This document shows, piece by piece, positions 34,267 through 44,244 of a stretch of DNA of 64,000 bases. The DNA lies in NCBI GenBank assembly GCA_024704765.1, contig JAKMXF010000044.1:310001-374000 (forward strand), read 5' to 3'. The position numbers and the translations under genes were made by a program. The stretch's first letter is position 1, and the number at the start of each line of letters is the position of its first letter. This stretch comes from Oopsacas minuta. Lineage: Eukaryota; Porifera; Hexactinellida; Lyssacinosida; Leucopsacidae. The notes under the pieces are model-generated. The model saw nothing but the letters and a program-made list of their open reading frames with translations. It searched no databases and was not told the origin of the DNA.

Positions 34267-34795
34267 GTATGCCAGAGGTATTGAAAAGTCGAGTGCGCAT
34301 GCGGATGCGGACTGGGTTGAGTGAGCATACCTATGTGAGGTAGTTAAAATTATTGAGTGCATGTGCTGAATTTGAGTGTAGAGTATATAGAGCAAATAGG
34401 TCAAACATCTATTGGAACAGGGGGTCTCTGAATTTCGCCCAATAGGCCCAACCAATTTAAACACTAATCCAAGGCTGATTTCCAACCCTCACTCCTAATC
34501 GTGTATAAATACACACATACAGACTCGACTTAGCGCACATGCGCAGTCGACCCAGTGGGCATACGGACTCGACTTTCCATTATATGTATACCTCGTAACC
34601 TAAAGAGTTATAAGTCCATACAATTGTAATAGTAAAACATACGAACATGGTATTAAGATATTAACTATTAACATACGTATTAACTATCTCGAAAAAGAAA
34701 ATGATTTACAAAAATTTACAAAAACATGAGTAAAGATAAATGTCAGTCATAAAACCAAGATCAATATATAATTCTAACACATACCTTCACACTAC

Positions 34796-35860
34796 TTAAC
34801 TACAATCATTATCTCTAATGTGAGTAGTATAAGCAGCTCCATCAGCTGCAGACATTACAGTAGTGTAGGTAGTCTGTGAATTACAAACAGGCTTACGATT
34901 CAGTACACTATACAGTGTGTCTAATGCGATGTCACGACCTAGTTTATCCAGCATTTGGATAGCAGGATCCCTCCTATCATCAGAAGGGGGTGGACTCGTC
35001 CAGTAATCATAATTAGTCTCCAGTACATACCATAGACCCTTAACTAAATCTAATTGCCGAATGCTGATTGCAGATATTCTGCCCCTTGTTATAACCACAC
35101 CCTCCAATGTATTTACCCCTCCTACTATTAGATACGCCGGTGTAACCAAATATACTCCATATGCTAAGTAATTAACTGCACTTTGAAACGTCACATTAGG
35201 ATTATCTAGTGTGTCCCTGACAGTAAAGCTAACCATAGAATGATTAGTAAGCAGTAAATCTAACAGATTTTCTAGAATATTCCCTTCATTCCTCTGGTTC
35301 AGAGTAATAGTCAAAACATCAGCTTTTTGTGCAGTCAGTAGGCCAACATAGCCCGCGAAAGTTGTACCAGTATAGACTATTTTTCCTCCTCTCATAAAGT
35401 CCACGTCAATAACCAAAGGTTTGAGTTCTTTCATCAGATTATAATCAAGGTTTCTACCATGTATAATTTGGCCGGTATTGTTCTGAGCTACAATGCTAGT
35501 GCAGAAGGCGGTTAACTCGTAAAGAAGATTAGCTAGTACTATTTCAGATAGAGGAATATTCGAGGTATCAGCTAATCCTATCATTTCACCACTGAAAGGA
35601 GTAGGTATGTATTTATCCAAGTCAGAACCTATCTTATCTGCGATGTTGACCAGTTCCTTCGGAATATGATAATGCTCCAAGATGTCCTGTTTAAAATTTT
35701 TAAGAATATTTGCGTAATCTTGTCCAACCTTTTTCCACCTTTCTGGAGGATTAAGATCTAGATTGATACTGTAACGAGGTGTGCCGATAGACAGTACATT
35801 ATATCCACAGAAGTTAATGTACAATAGACAGAATATTACTGAAACAGATAGCTTGCTCAT
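34796..35860 (-). CDS. NAAA: N-acylethanolamine acid amidase / acid ceramidase-like hydrolase
   Basis: Intronless, 354 residues from ATG 35860 (MetSerLysLeuSerVal), chosen because a signal peptide (hydrophobic residues 5-23, PheCysLeuLeuTyrIleAsnPheCys) follows directly. The enzyme is an N-terminal-nucleophile hydrolase made as a proenzyme. Self-cleavage before Cys120 in ThrAlaPhe-CysThrSerIleValAla frees the catalytic Cys. HisGlyArgAsnLeuAspTyr (Arg and Asp of the active site), ThrGlyThrThrPheAlaGlyTyrValGly, GlyGlyValAsnThrLeuGluGlyValValIleThrArg and ValGluThrAsnTyrAspTyrTrp are all family blocks. It would work in lysosomes on N-acylethanolamines such as palmitoylethanolamide. The wording of the blocks is closer to NAAA than to acid ceramidase, though the two are close relatives. 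Several Asn-X-Ser/Thr glycosylation sites are present. Confidence 0.92.
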   Translation of the reverse strand: MSKLSVSVIFCLLYINFCGYNVLSIGTPRYSINLDLNPPERWKKVGQDYANILKNFKQDILEHYHIPKELVNIADKIGSDLDKYIPTPFSGEMIGLADTSNIPLSEIVLANLLYELTAFCTSIVAQNNTGQIIHGRNLDYNLMKELKPLVIDVDFMRGGKIVYTGTTFAGYVGLLTAQKADVLTITLNQRNEGNILENLLDLLLTNHSMVSFTVRDTLDNPNVTFQSAVNYLAYGVYLVTPAYLIVGGVNTLEGVVITRGRISAISIRQLDLVKGLWYVLETNYDYWTSPPPSDDRRDPAIQMLDKLGRDIALDTLYSVLNRKPVCNSQTTYTTVMSAADGAAYTTHIRDNDCS

Positions 35861-36328
35861 TTCAGCTAATTTATAGATATTATTAAGAGAGTATAATGGA
35901 ATCAAAAACAATTGTTTGATACAGGACGAAGATAAAATATTCTCGGTTCGCTACAATATAGTATAATTTTGACAAGAAACTGATAGAAAAGAACGAAATT
36001 GCTAGAAAAACTGAACTGAGCGACATATTAGGCTGATATATAGTGAAAATGAACTTGAAACAAAGTTGATAAATAATGTACGAATTGATTTGTACAGCGA
36101 TCATTGGTGGCTTATATTAAAATCCCTATTCAACATCTACTGATGATCGCAAGACCTCACCAATGAGATCTACAATCAGACAAAGACACTAAGCAACAAC
36201 TATTGAAATTTATTATCGGTGATTGCGATGATCAATTGTTACAATGTATAAATATTTAATATTAATTAGATTCGAAAAGTAATACGGAATTATACAATTT
36301 TCACTAAAAGAGGGATATGACAGATAAA
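35861..36328. other. Intergenic, no gene seen
   Basis: Between the acid amidase start and the 3' end of serine racemase-like copy B. AT-rich, featureless. Confidence 0.4.
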
Positions 36329-37312
36329 CTATGGTTTTGGAGGAATAGAAGCTAAGTCTACATTACCCCCACACACTACAACACATACATTCTGTACACC
36401 TGTACTTGAAGACGGATGTTTCAACTTGAATGAAGCAGCAATTGCAGCTGCTGCAGAAGGCTCTACTATAATTTTAAGTCTCTCCCAACTAAGATACATA
36501 GCAGAGATTATCTCTTCTTCAGTTACAGTTATAACATCTGTCAGATGTTCCTGGAGAACAGGCCAGGTAAGTGTACCGACAGACTGCCTTAACCCATCAG
36601 CTATTGTTACAGGACTTGTTTTCAAAGTAATTCTTTTCTTTGCTGCAAACGATTGTGCACAATCATTAGCTGATTCAGGCTCAGCAGCATATATATGAAT
36701 ACTTGGCTTAATGCTCTTAGCAGCTATACAAATTCCTGCAGCTAACCCTCCACCCGACACAGCTACAACTATCGCATCCACGTGTGGAACCTGCTCCAGT
36801 ATCTCGATACCTACAGTACCTTGTCCTGCTATGACGTCCGGATCACTGTGCGGTGAAATGAACACTGCAGCTGGTCCTAGCTCTTTCATTATCTGATTCG
36901 TCATATCTACACGAGCTTGTTCAGAATCTCCACACAAATGTATCTCGGCTCCATTAGCCTTCACAGCTGATTGCTTATATTTATTCGTGTCAGGCATTAT
37001 TACGTGTGCCTGTAGGCCACGAATTTTAGCACATTTCGACAATGCCACCCCATGATTGCCACTACTGTGTGTCACGAGAATAGGAGGGATAGTTTTCTCC
37101 TTACAAAAGTTGTCAACAGCAAACATGCAACCTCTGATCTTGAAAGAGCCTGTCTTTTGGAAATTCTCACACTTGAAGTGCAAATTAATCCCGGAAAACT
37201 TATCAAGTGATGATGACGTCATCACAGGTGTGTAATGAATGTATTCCTTCAAAACTTTATGTGCTTGTCTTATTCTATTCATTTCTGGAAGAGAGGGTTC
37301 TTCACTAGCCAT
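36329..37312 (-). CDS. Serine racemase / threonine dehydratase-like PLP enzyme, copy B
   Basis: Single-exon paralogue of copy A, 327 residues, 18 kb away on the same strand. The PLP lysine is Lys58 (ThrGlySerPheLysIleArgGly). ThrHisSerSerGlyAsnHisGly at 81-88 is closer to the serine racemase form than copy A's AlaPheSerSerGlyAsnHisAla. SerGlyGlyGly binds the PLP phosphate. AlaGluProGluSerAlaAsnAsp supplies the metal-site Glu and Asp. ValCysGlyGlyAsnValAspLeu faces the PLP ring nitrogen with Cys. The region equivalent to human residues 149-153 reads SerProHisSerAspPro, so the triple-serine loop of aspartate racemases is not present. The N-terminal three quarters have diverged strongly from copy A, while the last ~80 codons are nearly identical, so the active-site differences lie in the unconverted part. 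Both copies are intact. Confidence 0.9.
   Translation of the reverse strand: MASEEPSLPEMNRIRQAHKVLKEYIHYTPVMTSSSLDKFSGINLHFKCENFQKTGSFKIRGCMFAVDNFCKEKTIPPILVTHSSGNHGVALSKCAKIRGLQAHVIMPDTNKYKQSAVKANGAEIHLCGDSEQARVDMTNQIMKELGPAAVFISPHSDPDVIAGQGTVGIEILEQVPHVDAIVVAVSGGGLAAGICIAAKSIKPSIHIYAAEPESANDCAQSFAAKKRITLKTSPVTIADGLRQSVGTLTWPVLQEHLTDVITVTEEEIISAMYLSWERLKIIVEPSAAAAIAASFKLKHPSSSTGVQNVCVVVCGGNVDLASIPPKP
36333..36565 (-). repeat. Gene-converted 3' segment shared with copy A
   Basis: Partner of 17223-17455; see there. The boundary towards the 5' coding part is abrupt, at ggccaggtaa here versus ggccaagtta in copy A. Confidence 0.85.
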
Positions 37313-37624
37313 GTACTATTAGACTATTAGGCTAAATAGTTAACTAAATTGGTTGAGATATCCAAGTCAAATTAGGCAGAGGAAAGGGTAATATAATATT
37401 GAGATCAAAACAATCGATAATCTGAATAAATTAGTGATAGAGGTTGTCTCACAAATATCAAATATGAAAAAAGAAATATAGGAAAACACTCAAGTAGCAT
37501 TCTGACAATATTCAGAGGATAGTAATTATAGAAAAATTATTTGTATTTTATTTAGTGATGAAGTGGATCTCACCACTAGAAAGTAGCATTATCTGTCTCT
37601 GTTTATCAATAGAGAACGCTCTTA
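37313..37624. other. Short intergenic spacer
   Basis: Upstream of serine racemase-like copy B; AT-rich, no feature recognised. Confidence 0.4.
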
Positions 37625-39627
37625 TCATTTTAATGATTTGTCTTGACACCCGGTAGACTTTGGAATAGAAATTCTAGAAACGGAATCATGATTCAATTTC
37701 ACATATTGATTCACAAAATATCCATCTTCATCTTCATCTTCATCTTCATAACGCAAATAAGACCTTATCATATCCAGCTTATAATTATGAATATATCCAG
37801 TACACAAGTCCAGGACATATAGAGTATCAAAGAGTGTGGTGAGACAGCAAGAAAGAGACATTGTTGGTGTTTGAGCCAAAGAATAACATGCAGAAAATTT
37901 CAGATTGTTAATGTCCAATAGTTTTATGTAATATTGAATAATATTTCGATTGTTAGGTTGAATATCGGAAAATTGTCTTTTCTTTCGTTCGTAAGCAATA
38001 AAGGATGTTTGCGGTCGTCATATCGGCTCTCTGTACATAATATTAACAACTGATTGGTTTGTGTAGTTGATCTCACTATATCTACAAAATACACTCAGGT
38101 TTTTCGAAATAACACTCCGTATAGACTGGAAGGACAACTTTCTCGTTAACTCCAGTTTGAAAGTTAAATTTATAAATAATAGAAGAACTCATGCAAGCAA
38201 TGTATGCAGAATTAATACCTGCAAAGGTGTATAATTTGGGATTCTGTATATTAGTATTCCATTTCTGAAGTTGCTGGTTAACTTCTCCTCTTTCAGAATA
38301 CATATACATATAATTTCTAGACAAATTTAGAACGTACTCGTCCAGAAGAGTAATTGGAGAGTTTATCGGGAACCTAGCCGTAACTGTTACTTTATTGGTT
38401 TGTTCCATCATTAGGATTTGTAAATTTGCTGATAGTTTTCCAGCAAGTATCTGAATTATACGCAATATCTACTGGTTTGTGTATTTCTTGAGATAGTCTA
38501 TAGGTTTTGAGGTTAGTAGGAACAAAATCTGACTGATTTTGAATTGGAAAAGAATGGCCAGCTTTATTCAAAGTTAAGAAATTATTTATAGAATCTTGTA
38601 CTTTATTTTCAGTTAGTTGAATGATATTAACAAAGAATGAATCTGATGAATATAGTAGTCAGTTACAAACAAAGAGATATCATGCAACTTGTCTCTAGGT
38701 TTATGACTGATATTAGCTACATATGAGTACATATTCAACACATTTAAATAGCCTGCATAGGTAACAATTTGTTTCAGCTGTTGAAGGCCATTTTCCAACG
38801 AAGTCATCAGTGTATGATACATTTCAGAAAGTCCTCCTAACAGAATTTCTTTTCTATCCTCCAGCTGATTGTGCAGCTGTTGAAAAAATGTGACCACTTG
38901 TGTAGTTTGTTTCTTCTTTTTATTTTCTAGTTTTGATTTCCTATTTTCAAGTTGAGTAATACGAGACTTGCTTCTATGATACATTTCTCTTGAAAACTGT
39001 TTGATGACGTAATAGGTCTATCGATTTCCTCAAATACCTCATCTTCTGATAGTTCGTATTTTGTTCCTCTTATGGTATGTATTTTGTCCTCTGTGGATTA
39101 GATATTATAGAATAGCCTGTAGTACGTAGTATATGTTTGGAGCTTAATAATTTACTTTCTGCATAATTTCGTAAACTCGTGAGAATACCCTGAACGGAAG
39201 ACCCTAGCAATGAGTCCAGCTTCAGTATGAGATGTCCTATGTTGTACTTCTCATGACTCTTTACACTCCACACAATAAGCTACAGCTATTTCACCTGGGT
39301 TTCCAAATATACAGTCATTGCACCTGAGATTATCTGATTATTCAAACTTTTCAACTTATTAATAAGTTATGGCAATGGATTGCTCTGTAGCTCTGAACTC
39401 TGGTTGTTGTGCCTGGGACAGAGGGGACATTGTACTGACTCAGATACCTGAATATTCCCATTAATACAGGTTTTACAGAAAGAGTGATGACAGGATAGGA
39501 ATGTAGCTCTCTTGTTTGACAAAGATGACAAGTGTATGTTACATAATTGAAATGATGGTATGTTACTAGATGCTATTTCATCTGGTACAAGTCGAGTGGA
39601 TGGAAAGTCAACAATTCTTGTAGCCAT
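37625..39627 (-). pseudogene. Decayed TRIM-type RING/B-box/coiled-coil gene
   Basis: Five minus-strand frames in the order expected for a TRIM E3 ubiquitin ligase, broken from each other. 39627-39367: a RING-like cluster (LeuCysAsnIleHis, SerCysHisHisSerPheCysLysThrCys, CysProLeuCys) that stops after 86 codons without a donor. 39340-39070: a B-box with CysAsnAspCys, TyrCysValGluCys and HisGluLysTyrAsnIleGlyHis split by a frameshift. 38984-38613: a charged coiled coil. 38465-38082 and 37918-37625: beta-rich pieces probably from an NHL-type propeller. Several frame changes and stops lack plausible splice sites, so I call it a pseudogene. If this lineage splices unusually it could still be a gene. 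Confidence 0.65.
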
Positions 39628-39849
39628 AAAGTTACACCCTTATGCTAATAATTGATAACAAGCAATTGGTATAATGTTAAAGTAATATAAATCGTCAATT
39701 TTTCAGAAAATAGCCAGGGAAAAAAGCAATATTTTACGATCAATTAAATAAAAGAAAGAAATATGTAAATAAATATATAATAAATAAAAGTGAAGTCTCT
39801 GGTCAAAACGCAGTGATAAGGAATAAGTAAATAATAGCAGTACTCACAG

Positions 39850-40479
39850 CTAATACCTCCAGGGCTTAGATTTACTGTTAGCAGTAGATGACCACGTACC
39901 TCTATACCTACTGTATACTGTAGCAGGGATTGGCTTAGGATTGTAGGATAAGTAGTCTATCTCAGGATCTTCCTTCAGTGAATATCTCCAAGCACTGGTG
40001 ATATCATATGGTAGTTTTCTGGGTATATACCCTCTTACAATTAGAGAGGGTTCATCTCTCTCTGGTTGTGAGATAACGAGTCTCCAATCTCTCCTTTCAT
40101 GTGGTCCTATAGGATCAGCGCCAACCTCATTCAGCTGATCTCTGTGTAAGAGAGGAGGGTCAGGTGAAATACAACATGAATGGAATTCGTCTAGAGTACC
40201 GTATGTAGTGTGACGACTGTGTTCGTTTGATAGCCGATGCACTACAGTATCTCTGTCCATCTTCCTGAGACTAGGAAGACGTGGATTATATATACCATGC
40301 TTAACAGAAGCTAGCTGAGAGGATTTAGGACGGACCTGGGGTATTATTTCTTGTGGTTTGTTCATGAATAGTTTAGCTGCTGCGGTACGTGGCCGGATAC
40401 CTCGCTTATCTGTGAACAGACTCGAGTTGGCGCGTAGGTTGCACTTAGTAGCGATTGTCTGAGAAGTAGTATCTACCAT
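39850..40479 (-). CDS. Uncharacterised 209-residue protein, possibly ciliary microtubule-associated
   Basis: Intact single-exon gene, ATG 40479. It is basic and rich in Pro, Arg and Tyr, with little predicted helix and no known domain. Features are ArgProLysSerSerGlnLeuAlaSer, ValLysHisGlyIleTyrAsnProArgLeuPro, a central AspTrpArgLeuValIleSer, and a C-terminus TyrSerArgTyrArgGlyThrTrpSerSer ending SerLysProTrpArgTyr. Short extended proteins of this composition are common among axonemal microtubule inner proteins, and several neighbours are ciliary genes, but I cannot match it to a named one. The function is inference only. Confidence 0.7.
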   Translation of the reverse strand: MVDTTSQTIATKCNLRANSSLFTDKRGIRPRTAAAKLFMNKPQEIIPQVRPKSSQLASVKHGIYNPRLPSLRKMDRDTVVHRLSNEHSRHTTYGTLDEFHSCCISPDPPLLHRDQLNEVGADPIGPHERRDWRLVISQPERDEPSLIVRGYIPRKLPYDITSAWRYSLKEDPEIDYLSYNPKPIPATVYSRYRGTWSSTANSKSKPWRY

Positions 40480-40789
40480 CCTTTACTAATAATAAGTTTA
40501 TAGTGCAAAGGTCATCAAAATTAATTAAGTAATTAACACGAACGAAGAAATTAGATAATGAAATAAAATGGGATAGGAGGTGTGTCATATGTTATATAAT
40601 TAACTCAAAATACAATAGAGCTTATTAGAGGTTATTGGAATATAATAATATCAGAATTAACAAAGAGGGAATAAAGTTTAGTACAGTTTATAGAGAACCA
40701 GAATAATACATAAAAATATACTAAAAAGGTGTACAAAAGTGATAATGGTAGAATTTATGGAAAATTAGAATATCTGTACACGATGGTTG

Positions 40790-41540
40790 GGATTCGAAGA
40801 AGTAACTATGATTCTTCCTTCAGGACTGATTGTAATTCCTGTGGAGAGATCTCCTATTTCTCCACCTTCTTTGCCAAATTTGTGGATAGTACCTTCACCA
40901 TATGGAATAATCTCACTAATCAGTTGATGAGAATACAATAACCTCTTTAGATGTTAGTTGTATATCAATAGCACCCAAAATCTTGTCAATAAACGAGTGG
41001 AATGTGAGATTCGAATTCAAACAATGAACTCTGTCATTTTCCCATTCAGCTATATATATTCTATTCATTTCTTTTGAAAATAAATTCCTTTAATTCGAAT
41101 TTATTTTTCCCTTTCATCCAACAGATTTGTAGATATTTCCCTTCAGGAGAATGAATATGAGACGATTTGAACGATACTGAGTGACATACACGTGGTTCTG
41201 TTTGATATTAATTCCGAATGGAGATTCCACCTGCTCTCTGAATTGAAAATGCAAACTCAAAAGGTTTGGAAAAACACGATTGCTAATTATATCACAAATA
41301 TACATACAATTATTCGATGGATTAATTGCAATACCTTTAGTTTAATATAACACATCAGGTAAAGATTGGATTCGGTAAATGTTTCCCAAATGTTGCTACA
41401 GGTCCTCCTAGCTTCTTGTAGTCTCGTATATGTTTCATAGCATTGAGATGTATGTCATCTGTTACAGTTTATTCTCTAACTCAACATCCTGCTCCAATAC
41501 TACATTCTTGTAGTTGTGTTTAGCTTTTAGAATTTAGGAC
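40790..41540 (-). pseudogene. Fragment of a second TRIM-NHL-like gene
   Basis: Minus-strand pieces in different frames. Around 41400-41530 there is a helical stretch leading to AsnAlaMetLysHisIleArgAspTyrLysLysLeuGlyGly. 41305-41114 has SerProPheGlyIleAsnIleLysGlnAsn and HisValTyrValThrGln, typical of an NHL repeat. 40930-40790 has IleHisLysPheGlyLysGluGlyGlyGluIle and GlyIleThrIleSerProGluGlyArgIle, a second NHL repeat. No RING or B-box was found upstream, where the inverted-repeat element at 41588-42333 begins. It looks like a decayed gene truncated near that element. Confidence 0.6.
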
Positions 41541-41587
41541 TGTTGTATAATATGGATATTTTTTAACATCTATAAAATTTTGAGGGA

Positions 41588-42333
41588 TAGTTAGGATCCT
41601 TAGAATTTATATTATCAAAACTAGTCCTGTCATGCCATATTCGCTATGGATGGTCCTTTGGGAAGACTTTGGGGGACAAAATATGGCATGACAGGTAGGG
41701 TTGCCAGAGTCCAAACCCGAACAAAATTTCGTTACGACAATCAGGGCTGTTTTTTGGGGGGTATGGACCTAGAGGCTAGGGGGCCGGATAGTCGGATACG
41801 TACCTATTTCTTATCCCGGGAATGTTTTCACCAATGTTTTCAACAAAAGCTAATGGTTTAACTTGAATAAGAGCGCTCACCAATTCTACTTTGACAAAAC
41901 ACCAATGACCAAAATATTAGTATTAACTATATTTCTGACAGCTACTAGAAATAGTTTCATTATGCAGTAGATGCCGGTTATAAGAACACTCTTAGGCTAG
42001 GACTGAATTTGGTTCTTATTACCGGTATGTTTGTAGATTCGGCATAAATAATTCAGTATATATGAGGACTGTTTTCTATAATATGGTTCCTACATACAAA
42101 TGTGTTTATTGAAGTGTTCTCATAACCGACATCCTCTATATGCTACATACCGGTTATAAGAACATGCCAGATATAAGAACATTATGTCCAGTCCTGACGA
42201 TGTTCTTATAACCTGCATCCACTATATTACAAATACTTATGGTGATGTAACTATTGAACGAGCGAGCGAGCGAGCGCGGGCAACCCTTATGACAGGACTA
42301 GTTGTGATAATAGAAATTCTAAGGATTCTAACT
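41588..42333. mobile_element. 746-bp inverted-repeat element with an inner element
   Basis: Ends 41588-41632 and 42289-42333 are inverted repeats of 45 bp with three mismatches (gatccttagaattt, actagtcctgtcat). No coding capacity. No convincing target duplication. A secondary foldback (tgccatatt 41631-41639 with aatatggca 41681-41691) lies just inside the left arm. A separate pogo-like element fills 41963-42235, and a GAGC tandem run lies at 42259-42278. Confidence 0.75.
41963..42235. mobile_element. Pogo-like MITE nested in the 41588-42333 element
   Basis: Ends read GCAGTAGATGCCGGTTATAAG and, from the other side, ATAGTGGATGCAGGTTATAAG, each continuing aac. The motif ggttataagaaca recurs in the interior in both orientations. 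TA is present at the margins. Confidence 0.65.
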
Positions 42334-42782
42334 GCCTAAAATATTATACACAACAGTTCTCTTGAACTTATTCCGTTTTCTTTAGGTACATTCTTTACAA
42401 CAGAGAGGAAATGATCTTCTGTAATAGCGTCAATACTAACCATGGTAAAACGAACCTAAGCTGAATAAATCTTATCAATAATAGTATAAATTTGGTCAAT
42501 AATGAAAATAGACCCATTACGAGTGTAATAAGCTTTATTCGAGTTATTTCGAGATTCAAATTATTACGGTATATCAAAATAGTCATAGGCCAACCCTGAC
42601 CGGTTCCATCTCTGAAAGCAGCTAATAGAAGGTCGCAGCACCATGCATTATATCCTGCAATTCTCCAATTAGCTAATTTACTACTTAGCTCCAGTTAACA
42701 AGAATGTATATCAGAACGCAGATAATATGTAATTATTATAGATAAAAGTGATTTGAGTTATAAATATATTAAAAAGGTGTGT
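42334..42782. other. Intergenic, no gene seen
   Basis: Hydrophobic minus-strand frame at 42395-42586 is low-complexity and probably not a gene. Confidence 0.35.
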
Positions 42783-43760
42783 TTATATTGATTTGATACC
42801 CTGCAACATAGAGAGGGTAACAGGCCAAGGATTGTGATCTAAAGAGCTGGCACGATCATCACCTAAATCAGGGAGAGATGGTATACTCGGTATAGAGGTG
42901 TGAGGTTTTGGTGATTTTATTCTTGGGCTAGTAACAATCTTTATATCTTTGTTATGTTGTGTAGACATATGGGGATAGTTAATATTAGAAACTAATCGCA
43001 TATTCTCTCCTTTTAATTCATCACAACTATACTGTAGTTTGACAATAAGGTCCTGGTACCATTTAATTTCCCGTTTAAACCAAGAATTCTCTTTTGTTTC
43101 TTTCACAATTAGTTCGTCAGCACTAACTGCGGTTTTTAACACCTGATCAGACACGACATGCTTCTGTTCTCCAATTTTACGACGTGTTTGCTCTTCTAGT
43201 GTGACTTTCATAACCTGAGATGCTTTATCAAGCTCAGCCTGTGTAGATTCATGTTCTTCATCCATCTTAATGAATTCTCCTCTCAACTCTTCAATTCTAT
43301 CTTCATTCTGTTTCCTCACTACTTCTTTAAAGTGTCTCCCTGCTAGAACTCTCTCCAACAGGACCTCCCTCTCCCTTCCTGTATCCCTAATCCTCTCCTC
43401 TAGCTCTTTAACTTCTGCTTTGCTTCTGTGTATGAATTCAATATTACTGTGTATAGCAGAGAGGACATTGTCTCTTCCACATTGTTCTTCAGTCTCATAC
43501 CTCTCTTTATACTTCTGGAATTCAGTCATGAAGTTGTTGAATGCGTCTTGTCTGTTCAATCGCGCTTTTTCTAGATATTTCCAGGTGTCATCTTTCGCAG
43601 CACGGGACTCAGTGTACTCCTGTTGCAAGGCTCCGAGCTGTTGTCTACGGTTAATTAGCTTGTAAGAGAGCAGTGCTTCTCTTCCGGAAGTGAATCCGCT
43701 GGGATCAAATTTCTTTTCTTTCTTTTTAGCGACTTTTGTACCTCCTTTCTTCTTAGGCAT
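42783..43760 (-). CDS. Coiled-coil protein with Lys-rich N-terminus
   Basis: Intronless, 325 residues from ATG 43760 (MetProLysLysLysGlyGlyThrLys). An upstream in-frame Met seven codons earlier is possible, but the Lys-rich start is what such proteins usually show. Residues about 35-250 form a nearly continuous coiled coil (GluValLysGluLeuGluGluArgIle, ArgIleGluGluLeuArgGlyGluPhe). The last 60 residues are Pro/Ser-rich and disordered. This layout is common in axonemal and basal-body proteins (CCDC and DUF4515/BBOF1 types). I cannot assign a specific family member from heptads alone. Confidence 0.75.
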   Translation of the reverse strand: MPKKKGGTKVAKKKEKKFDPSGFTSGREALLSYKLINRRQQLGALQQEYTESRAAKDDTWKYLEKARLNRQDAFNNFMTEFQKYKERYETEEQCGRDNVLSAIHSNIEFIHRSKAEVKELEERIRDTGREREVLLERVLAGRHFKEVVRKQNEDRIEELRGEFIKMDEEHESTQAELDKASQVMKVTLEEQTRRKIGEQKHVVSDQVLKTAVSADELIVKETKENSWFKREIKWYQDLIVKLQYSCDELKGENMRLVSNINYPHMSTQHNKDIKIVTSPRIKSPKPHTSIPSIPSLPDLGDDRASSLDHNPWPVTLSMLQGIKSI

Positions 43761-43842
43761 TTCTAAGCTGTGTAGTCGCAAACTTGTTGTAATAAATCAT
43801 TAGATGAATTTGTCAACCAAAATTCAAACATCACATATTCTA

Positions 43843-44244
43843 CACGTTTTTTTTTTTATAAGGAACCCTAATTCAAACTTCAGGCTGAAGTTCCTTATTT
43901 TTTTTGCCAATTTCAGCCTCAAAGTTCCTTATCGGTTCCTTATTTTCTCGGCTCGAAATATTGCTTAGAAAATGGGTGGTTTATTGGAAAGATCCAATAT
44001 TTTAACAGTAGGCTTGATGAGTTTAAAGTAGTATTTGAAGATGATTCAATTGATTATATATCAAAGGAAGATATAGACGATGTTGAAATATTCTTGATAA
44101 ATTAATAAATGATACTATGATAGGTATATTATTTATGGGTTTTATAATCTCAGGCTGGGCAGTTCCTTAAGAGTTCCTTAATTTTTTGCCAATTCTCAGC
44201 CTGGAGTTCCTTATAAAGGTGTTCCTTATAAAAAAAACAACGTG
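43843..44244. mobile_element. 402-bp MITE with CACGTT ends and poly-T arms
   Basis: Left end CACGTTTTTTTTTTTATAAGG and right end, read in reverse, CACGTTGTTTTTTTTATAAGG. TA is at both margins (43841-43842, 44245-44246). Inside, ataaggaac, caggctga and agttccttat recur in both orientations on the two sides. The middle (about 44014-44104) reads as a short acidic frame ending in TAA, possibly a leftover of an ancestral gene. Confidence 0.75.

Larger units (their letters stand above)
33730..34795. other. Intergenic with two short elements
   Basis: Holds MITE family X copy B (33905-34080) and a small pogo-like element ending at 34264. No gene seen. Confidence 0.45.
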
